Of a stretch of 18,574 bases of DNA, positions 13,507 through 18,574 are shown in pieces. The notes below the pieces were generated by a model, which saw only the letters and a list, made by a program, of their open reading frames with translations, was not told the origin of the DNA and made no database searches. The DNA is from Methanobacteriota archaeon (GTDB lineage: Archaea; Thermoplasmatota; Poseidoniia; Poseidoniales; Thalassarchaeaceae): the NCBI GenBank assembly GCA_002728565.1, contig PBUX01000008.1:9947-28520 (forward strand), in the 5' to 3' direction. The position numbers were made by a program, and so were the translations under genes. How positions within the stretch are numbered: position 1 is the stretch's first letter; every line of letters begins with the position of its first letter.

Positions 13507-14870
13507 TGATTAAGAGTCGTATTTTTCCAGTTGCGCTGATGCCTGATGGAAATGGTGCCGGAGGTTTCTGCCCGGGACTTGGAATTCCCGGTGTCGACTC
13601 CCCCCCGCGATTTCCCGATGCTGCCGATCCTTTGCTAGAAATCGATGGATTAAGCCTACCTAGTGGTTCCAAGGGCATTCTTATTCTGGCCGATGGCACG
13701 TCCTTCGAGGGAACTTTGTTCGGTTACGAGTCAATAGCCCAGGGGGAGCTCGTCTTCACAACGGGAATGTGTGGCTACCAGGAAAGCCTAACTGACCCAT
13801 CATTCGCAGGTCAGGTATTGACATTCACATACCCACTAATTGGAAATTATGGGGTCATTCCAGGAATTTCAGAGTCCTCCACCGTTCACCCACGGGGTGT
13901 CATATGCAAGCGTCAAATTTCTCATCCAGATCACAGGGATTCGGTTGGCAGCATCCACGAGCTCCTACTGGCCCATGAGGTTCCAGGGATTGAATGCGTG
14001 GACACTAGGGCGCTGACCAGGAGGGTCAGAGAGCATGGAACTGTTCTTTGTGTATTTGGCCCTGCAGAGAGGGAGGAAGAAATGAGGGGAATTCTACAGG
14101 AAATGACCCCGCCTGACTCCGAGGACTTAGTTGCCCAAGTGACATGTGAGGATGCCATACTCCTCAATCCGGGTGCAAAATCAAATGATGGAGCCCCGCT
14201 CGCCAGGGTCGCAGTCATTGATTGCGGAATCAAGCACAACATCCTGAGACAACTATGTTTGCGATTTGAAGTTGTTTGGTGCCCGGCCACGATGAACCTT
14301 CAGCAAATCATATCCGAGTGGTCTCCCGATGCAATTTTTGCTTCCAACGGCCCCGGGGACCCTGCTCATCCAGGAGCAGCTTCAGATGCCCGCAACACTC
14401 TTGCTGAAGCAGTTAGGGATGACATACCGGTCATGGGCATATGCCTAGGGCATCAGCTAATGGGTCTTGCCGCTGGACTCAGGACATACAAGTTACGTTA
14501 TGGGCACAGGGGTGCGAATCAACCAGTTTTGGATCTTGAGACCGGCAACGTCCACATTACGAGCCAAAATCACGGATTTGCTGTTGAAGATCCAGTAAAA
14601 GGAATGCTAGCTCCGCACCCTAGTGGGGCTTGCTCTGATCCGGTTGAGAACTCCATTGGCTCCGAATTCCGTGTAAGGCATGTTAATTCAAACGACGGAA
14701 CCGTCGAGGGACTCGATTTACTTGGGAAACCAGCATTCACCGTACAGTTCCATCCAGAAGCTTGCCCCGGGCCTCACGACGCATCATATCTCTTTGACCG
14801 ATTCAAGGAAATGGTCTCCAATTCTTTGACAGTTAGCAACCCAGAAACAACACAAGGGAGGGTCAACTGA
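13506..14870 (+). CDS. carA: Carbamoyl-phosphate synthase, small (glutaminase) subunit
   Basis: The small subunit releases ammonia from glutamine and channels it to CarB for carbamoyl phosphate, the precursor of arginine and pyrimidines. The 454-residue product has the CarA-specific N-terminal domain (ILADGTSFEG near residue 60, TTGMCGYQESLTDPS at 85-99) and a class I glutaminase domain (about 233-437). The catalytic triad is present: Cys313 in GICLGHQ, His416 and Glu418 in FHPEACPGPHD. The protein is about 70 residues longer than usual: roughly 53 residues, rich in Gly and Pro, precede the point where E. coli CarA begins. The real start may be ATG 13539 or a later non-ATG codon, but no alternative has a convincing ribosome binding site. 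The stop overlaps the carB start (TGATG). Confidence 0.95.
   Translation: MIKSRIFPVALMPDGNGAGGFCPGLGIPGVDSPPRFPDAADPLLEIDGLSLPSGSKGILILADGTSFEGTLFGYESIAQGELVFTTGMCGYQESLTDPSFAGQVLTFTYPLIGNYGVIPGISESSTVHPRGVICKRQISHPDHRDSVGSIHELLLAHEVPGIECVDTRALTRRVREHGTVLCVFGPAEREEEMRGILQEMTPPDSEDLVAQVTCEDAILLNPGAKSNDGAPLARVAVIDCGIKHNILRQLCLRFEVVWCPATMNLQQIISEWSPDAIFASNGPGDPAHPGAASDARNTLAEAVRDDIPVMGICLGHQLMGLAAGLRTYKLRYGHRGANQPVLDLETGNVHITSQNHGFAVEDPVKGMLAPHPSGACSDPVENSIGSEFRVRHVNSNDGTVEGLDLLGKPAFTVQFHPEACPGPHDASYLFDRFKEMVSNSLTVSNPETTQGRVN
14856..14863 (+). promoter_or_regulatory. Shine-Dalgarno sequence of carB
   Basis: GGGAGGGT within the last codons of carA lies 6 bases before the ATG at 14870. With the TGATG overlap it points to coupled translation of the two subunits in matched amounts. 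Confidence 0.65.
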
Positions 14871-17800
14871 TGCCAAGGAGGGACGACCTAGAAAGAATCG
14901 TAATCCTAGGTAGCGGCCCAATTAGAATCGGCCAGGCGGCAGAGTTCGATTTTTCTGGATCTCAGGCTTGCAGGGCCCTTCGTTCCGATGGTTATGAAAT
15001 AATTCTGATTAACTCAAATCCAGCAACTATTCAGAATGACCCGGAAATGGCTGATAGGATTTACATTGAACCCCTGCTGCCCGAGGTAGTCAGTAGGATT
15101 CTGGAAATTGAGAAGCCTGATGCACTTCTTGCTGGGATGGGTGGTCAAACCGCCCTGAACATCGCATCAGCACTTGCAAACGATGGCACATTGGACAAAT
15201 TAGGCGTTGAACTGATTGGCTGCAACCTCGTTTCCATCAATGAAGCCGAAGACAGAGATTTGTTCAAGCAGGCCTGCGAAGAGATAGATTTGCCCGTTTG
15301 CAAGGCAATTGCTTGCGACTCAATAGAGGAAACAATCAGGGCGGCCGAGGAGCTAGATGGTTTCCCACTACTCGTTAGGCCGGCGTTCACTTTGGGCGGC
15401 TTGGGGGGTGGAACCGCATTCAATATGGGCGAGCTCGTCGAAATTGCGAGCCAGGGAATACTTCACTCAGCAATCGGGCAAGTCTTGATCGAAGAGAGCA
15501 TTCTAGGGTGGCAAGAGCACGAATATGAGGTTATGAGGGATAGCGCTGATAACGCAATAATCGTCTGCACCATGGAGAATATCGATCCAATGGGTGTTCA
15601 CACGGGAGAGTCAATTGTGGTTGCCCCACAGCAGACACTCTCCGATAGGGATCACCAGAAGTTAAGGGATGCCGCCTTGAGGCTTATTCGAAGGCTGAAT
15701 ATAAAGGGCGGATGTAATGTTCAATTCGCATTCGACCAGTCAAATGGGGATTACAGGGTCATCGAGGTCAACCCTCGCGTTTCACGATCGTCAGCTTTGG
15801 CATCCAAGGCAACTGGTTACCCTATTGCTCGAATGGCAGCTTTAATCGCTGTGGGTTATACCTTGGATGAGCTACCAAATCCCATCACAGGTGAGGGAAC
15901 CACGGCGGCCTTTGAGCCAACACTCGACTACTGCGTCGTTAAGATCCCACGTTGGCCTTTTGATAAGTTCAGAACGGCAGATAGACGGATTGGCACTTCA
16001 ATGAAATCCACGGGGGAAGTCATGGCAATTGGCAGAAATTTTGAGGAGGCCTGCCTAAAAGCTTGGGCCAGCCTTGAGTATGGAAAACCCCATCCTAGGC
16101 CATTGAACATGTCCGATTCTTCAGATGGAGAAGGCATGGACGAAAGGGCCATTGAACCCCTACCTACTGCAATCTTGGAGGATTGGCTCAGGGTGCCGAC
16201 CGATCGAAGACTAGGCGCTATTGTTGAGGCATTTAGGAGAAGTTACACGATTGAAGATGTCAGGGACCTCACTGGCGGCGTTACTAGGTGGTTCCTGAGT
16301 CACTTTGAGAATATCGCAGCAATAGAAACGGAAATTAGGGCAGCAGGAGAAATGGGTGTCACGCCCTCTACTATCCCCGAGTCAGAGATGAGGTCTTGGA
16401 AGGGTGCAGGTTTCACCGATTTACATATCGCTGACGCACTGTCAGGTTTCCCTGAATCGGGTTTCAAGAGCTTAGGGATCGGTCATGATGAGATAGCCGT
16501 CCAGCATAGAAGACACGAGCTAGGAGTTCATCCTAGGTTCCGTATGGTCGACTCTTGTGCAGCAGAGTTTGCAGCCGTCACCCCCTACTACTACTCTACG
16601 TATGAGGGAGGATTTTCTGACTCCGGGATAGATTACGTTCCAGCCCTGGCCAACTCAAATAAGCACAGAGTCGCTGTGGTCGGATCAGGACCGATCAGAA
16701 TAGGGCAGGGGATCGAATTCGATTATGGATGCGTTCATGCTGCAGGTGCGATCCAAGATTTAGGATTCGAAGCCATAATTATCAACAATAACCCTGAAAC
16801 AGTATCCACAGATTTTGATACCAGTGACAGATTGTATTTCGATCCGCTAACTCTGGAGTCAGTATCTGAGATCCTTCTTAGAGAGGATGCAAATGGGATA
16901 CTACTCCAATTCGGAGGACAGACAGCAATTAATCTCGCGCTTCCTCTTTCTGACTCACTCCCTCATCTCTCAAGATTGGGATTGGATCTGGCCATTGAAG
17001 GGACACCCCCGGAAACCGTAGATGAGGCTAGTGACAGGGAGAGGTTCGAGGAATTCGCAGAAAGGTGCGGTCTTAGGATGCCCCCTGGCGCGACTTCAAC
17101 AACTCCCGATGGAGTCCGGCAGGCAGCAAATGAGCTGGGATACCCAGTTCTGGTCAGACCATCGTATGTCCTTGGGGGGCGCGGTATGGAGATTCTATCA
17201 AACTACAAGCAATTGGAGTCATACATGCGAGAGGCATACATTTCATCGGACAGGCCTCTACTGGTTGACAAGTACTTGGGCAATGCAGTTGAGCTTGATG
17301 TGGATGCAGTTTGTGATGGCGAGCAGGTTTTGGTAGGGGCAATAATGGAACATCTAGAGGAGGCAGGAATACACTCTGGGGACTCCACTTGTTTCATCCC
17401 TCCACAGAATGTTCCTGCGGAAATCCTCGACCAAGTTGAAGAATGGACCAATTTGATAGGCCTCGAACTCGGCATCAGGGGGTGCTTCAATATCCAATTC
17501 GCGATCCACGAAGATGTGTTGTACGTCTTAGAGGTCAATCCCAGAGGGTCACGGACATTCCCATTCGTAGCAAAGTCTACTGGAATTCCATTGGCCAGAA
17601 TTGCAGCAAGGGTGGCTCTGGGGGAGCGCATAGCTGATTTGGAAGTGCCAGAACCTCAAACCGATGCAGTTTCAGTAAAGGCCCCAGTTTTCCCATTCAT
17701 CAAATTGAGGGGACTGGATCCTGCACCAGGTCCAGAGATGAAATCAACAGGGGAGGTCATGGGCTCCCATGTCCGTGCATCTGCAGCTTACCTCAAGGCC

Positions 17801-18238
17801 AGGCTAGCCACTGAGTTACCCGTCCCAGTCGAAGGAGGCGTTTACATCACAGTAAAGGACGAAGACAAGGTTTCGGCAATTCCATTGGCGAAGAGACTTC
17901 AAGACATGGGATTCACAATTTATGCCACTAGGGGTACCTCTAGGGTCCTTCGTAGCGTCGGCCAGCTGGAAATCAACACATGCTATCGGATATCCGAGGG
18001 ACGCTCCCCCGATGCCTTGGATCTCATGAGGCAGGGGAAAATAAACTTGGTAATCAACACCCCTAGGTCTTCTGGCGGTGCTGTCTTGGATGGAAATATG
18101 ATGAGGCGTCTTGCAGTAGAGCTCAACATCCCCTTCGTCACCACAATGGCCGGAGCTAGGATGGAGGTAGAGGCAATAGAAGAGGCGAAGATTGGAATCC
18201 CAGAGCCCAGGCTTCTCGACATCAAGCCTCTTCGATGA
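14870..18238 (+). CDS. carB: Carbamoyl-phosphate synthase, large subunit
   Basis: The 1122-residue product is the ammonia-using synthetase subunit, with two homologous ATP-grasp halves. Each half opens with the same motif: ILGSGPIRIGQAAEFDFSG at about residues 12-30 and VVGSGPIRIGQGIEFDYGC at about 603-621. Each has a GGQTA loop and a metal-binding VNPR motif (IEVNPRVSRS near 300, LEVNPRGSRTFPF near 888). The first half makes carboxyphosphate and carbamate; the second phosphorylates carbamate. A C-terminal MGS-like regulatory domain (from about 985, GGVYITVKDEDK, with YATRGTS and NTPR) is present, so allosteric control by nucleotides or ornithine is possible. It is about 50 residues longer than E. 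coli CarB, with some of the extra length around 410-440. The stop codon abuts that of the convergent gene on the other strand. Confidence 0.97.
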   Translation: MPRRDDLERIVILGSGPIRIGQAAEFDFSGSQACRALRSDGYEIILINSNPATIQNDPEMADRIYIEPLLPEVVSRILEIEKPDALLAGMGGQTALNIASALANDGTLDKLGVELIGCNLVSINEAEDRDLFKQACEEIDLPVCKAIACDSIEETIRAAEELDGFPLLVRPAFTLGGLGGGTAFNMGELVEIASQGILHSAIGQVLIEESILGWQEHEYEVMRDSADNAIIVCTMENIDPMGVHTGESIVVAPQQTLSDRDHQKLRDAALRLIRRLNIKGGCNVQFAFDQSNGDYRVIEVNPRVSRSSALASKATGYPIARMAALIAVGYTLDELPNPITGEGTTAAFEPTLDYCVVKIPRWPFDKFRTADRRIGTSMKSTGEVMAIGRNFEEACLKAWASLEYGKPHPRPLNMSDSSDGEGMDERAIEPLPTAILEDWLRVPTDRRLGAIVEAFRRSYTIEDVRDLTGGVTRWFLSHFENIAAIETEIRAAGEMGVTPSTIPESEMRSWKGAGFTDLHIADALSGFPESGFKSLGIGHDEIAVQHRRHELGVHPRFRMVDSCAAEFAAVTPYYYSTYEGGFSDSGIDYVPALANSNKHRVAVVGSGPIRIGQGIEFDYGCVHAAGAIQDLGFEAIIINNNPETVSTDFDTSDRLYFDPLTLESVSEILLREDANGILLQFGGQTAINLALPLSDSLPHLSRLGLDLAIEGTPPETVDEASDRERFEEFAERCGLRMPPGATSTTPDGVRQAANELGYPVLVRPSYVLGGRGMEILSNYKQLESYMREAYISSDRPLLVDKYLGNAVELDVDAVCDGEQVLVGAIMEHLEEAGIHSGDSTCFIPPQNVPAEILDQVEEWTNLIGLELGIRGCFNIQFAIHEDVLYVLEVNPRGSRTFPFVAKSTGIPLARIAARVALGERIADLEVPEPQTDAVSVKAPVFPFIKLRGLDPAPGPEMKSTGEVMGSHVRASAAYLKARLATELPVPVEGGVYITVKDEDKVSAIPLAKRLQDMGFTIYATRGTSRVLRSVGQLEINTCYRISEGRSPDALDLMRQGKINLVINTPRSSGGAVLDGNMMRRLAVELNIPFVTTMAGARMEVEAIEEAKIGIPEPRLLDIKPLR

Positions 18239-18574
18239 TCAATATCGCCTTGTGTTACTGAATCTCGGAATCAATGAAGCGACTAGGAGGGCCGAAGCCG
18301 CCAAGACCCCGAAGTCGGAATACCCCAGAAGTCCACGACTATCATCTTCCTTAGCATCATCTTCAGACTCCTCTTCTTCAATTGCTGGATTCTTCTCCAG
18401 TGAATCCACTAGCGATATTCTGGTGCTAATGCCCGCTGTATCGGTGATCTTTATCGAAAAGTTATGTCCAGAATTTGGCATGACTGCATTGAATCTGTGG
18501 ACCTGTTTAATCGGGTCTTTGATTACATAAACACCACTACAAGCCGTAGAATTGCAAATCTGAGCATCCACCGA
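18239..18574 (-). CDS. C-terminus of a membrane-anchored acidic surface-type protein (partial, 5' end outside window)
   Basis: The frame is open to the right edge, so this is the last 111 residues of a longer protein. It has a beta-rich part with two nearby cysteines (AQICNSTACSGVYV), then NFSIKITDTAGISTRISLVD, which resembles an extracellular Ig-like or adhesion module. A strongly acidic linker follows (EEEESEDDAKEDDS), then a hydrophobic segment GVLAASALLVASLI and a short basic end (PRFSNTRRY). This order of acidic linker, membrane helix and positive tail is typical of archaeal surface proteins anchored at the C-terminus with most of the chain outside. The family is not recognised. Its TGA (reverse complement of 18239-18241) directly abuts the carB stop, so no room is left for a separate terminator between the genes. 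Confidence 0.72.
   Translation of the reverse strand, partial: SVDAQICNSTACSGVYVIKDPIKQVHRFNAVMPNSGHNFSIKITDTAGISTRISLVDSLEKNPAIEEEESEDDAKEDDSRGLLGYSDFGVLAASALLVASLIPRFSNTRRY

Overview
The window looks like a gene-dense chromosomal segment of an archaeon, most plausibly an uncultured marine euryarchaeon of the Poseidoniales (Marine Group II) type. The strongest argument is a complete tRNA (cytidine-56)-2'-O-methyltransferase (aTrm56), an archaea-specific SPOUT enzyme, at 12920-13471. It is supported by heavy use of AGG/AGA arginine codons, very short intergenic gaps, a TraB-type protein with a membrane domain, and a C-terminally anchored acidic surface-type protein at the right edge. The lineage below Archaea is inference. 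No rRNA, tRNA, CRISPR, insertion sequence or phage gene was seen, and no gap between genes exceeds 80 bases.

Layout: (1) 1-5173, plus strand: the end of an ABC exporter, a hotdog-fold thioesterase, two small unrecognised membrane proteins, an NfeD-like/flotillin pair, a thiolase and a DUF2061 membrane protein. (2) 5179-12210, minus strand, read right to left: dihydropteroate synthase (folP), a TraB-family membrane protein, a fused four-cluster ferredoxin/NrfD membrane subunit, a large molybdopterin oxidoreductase and a TauE/SafE-type anion exporter. (3) 12266-18238, plus strand: a hypothetical membrane protein, aTrm56, carA and carB. (4) 18239 to the edge, minus strand: the C-terminal end of a membrane-anchored acidic protein, whose stop codon directly abuts that of carB.

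The most interesting part is the minus-strand redox module 5179-10163. A molybdoenzyme without a Tat signal, an electron-transfer subunit with 16 cysteines fused to a shortened NrfD-type membrane anchor, and a sulfite-exporter-family permease are packed together with overlaps or gaps of a few bases. The parts match the SoeABC plus TauE arrangement known from sulfite-oxidising bacteria, but here the B and C subunits are one polypeptide and the host appears archaeal. A cytoplasm-facing sulfite (or other sulfur oxyanion) oxidoreductase feeding the quinone pool is the working hypothesis; the substrate cannot be proven from sequence alone.

A second notable unit is 805-3571, where two small multi-span proteins precede an NfeD/flotillin pair, suggesting an archaeal membrane-microdomain cluster. 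The pyrimidine/arginine unit carA-carB is translationally coupled through TGATG, and overlapping inverted repeats lie just before the carA start. A single AT-rich element midway between folP and the divergent membrane gene may be a shared archaeal promoter.
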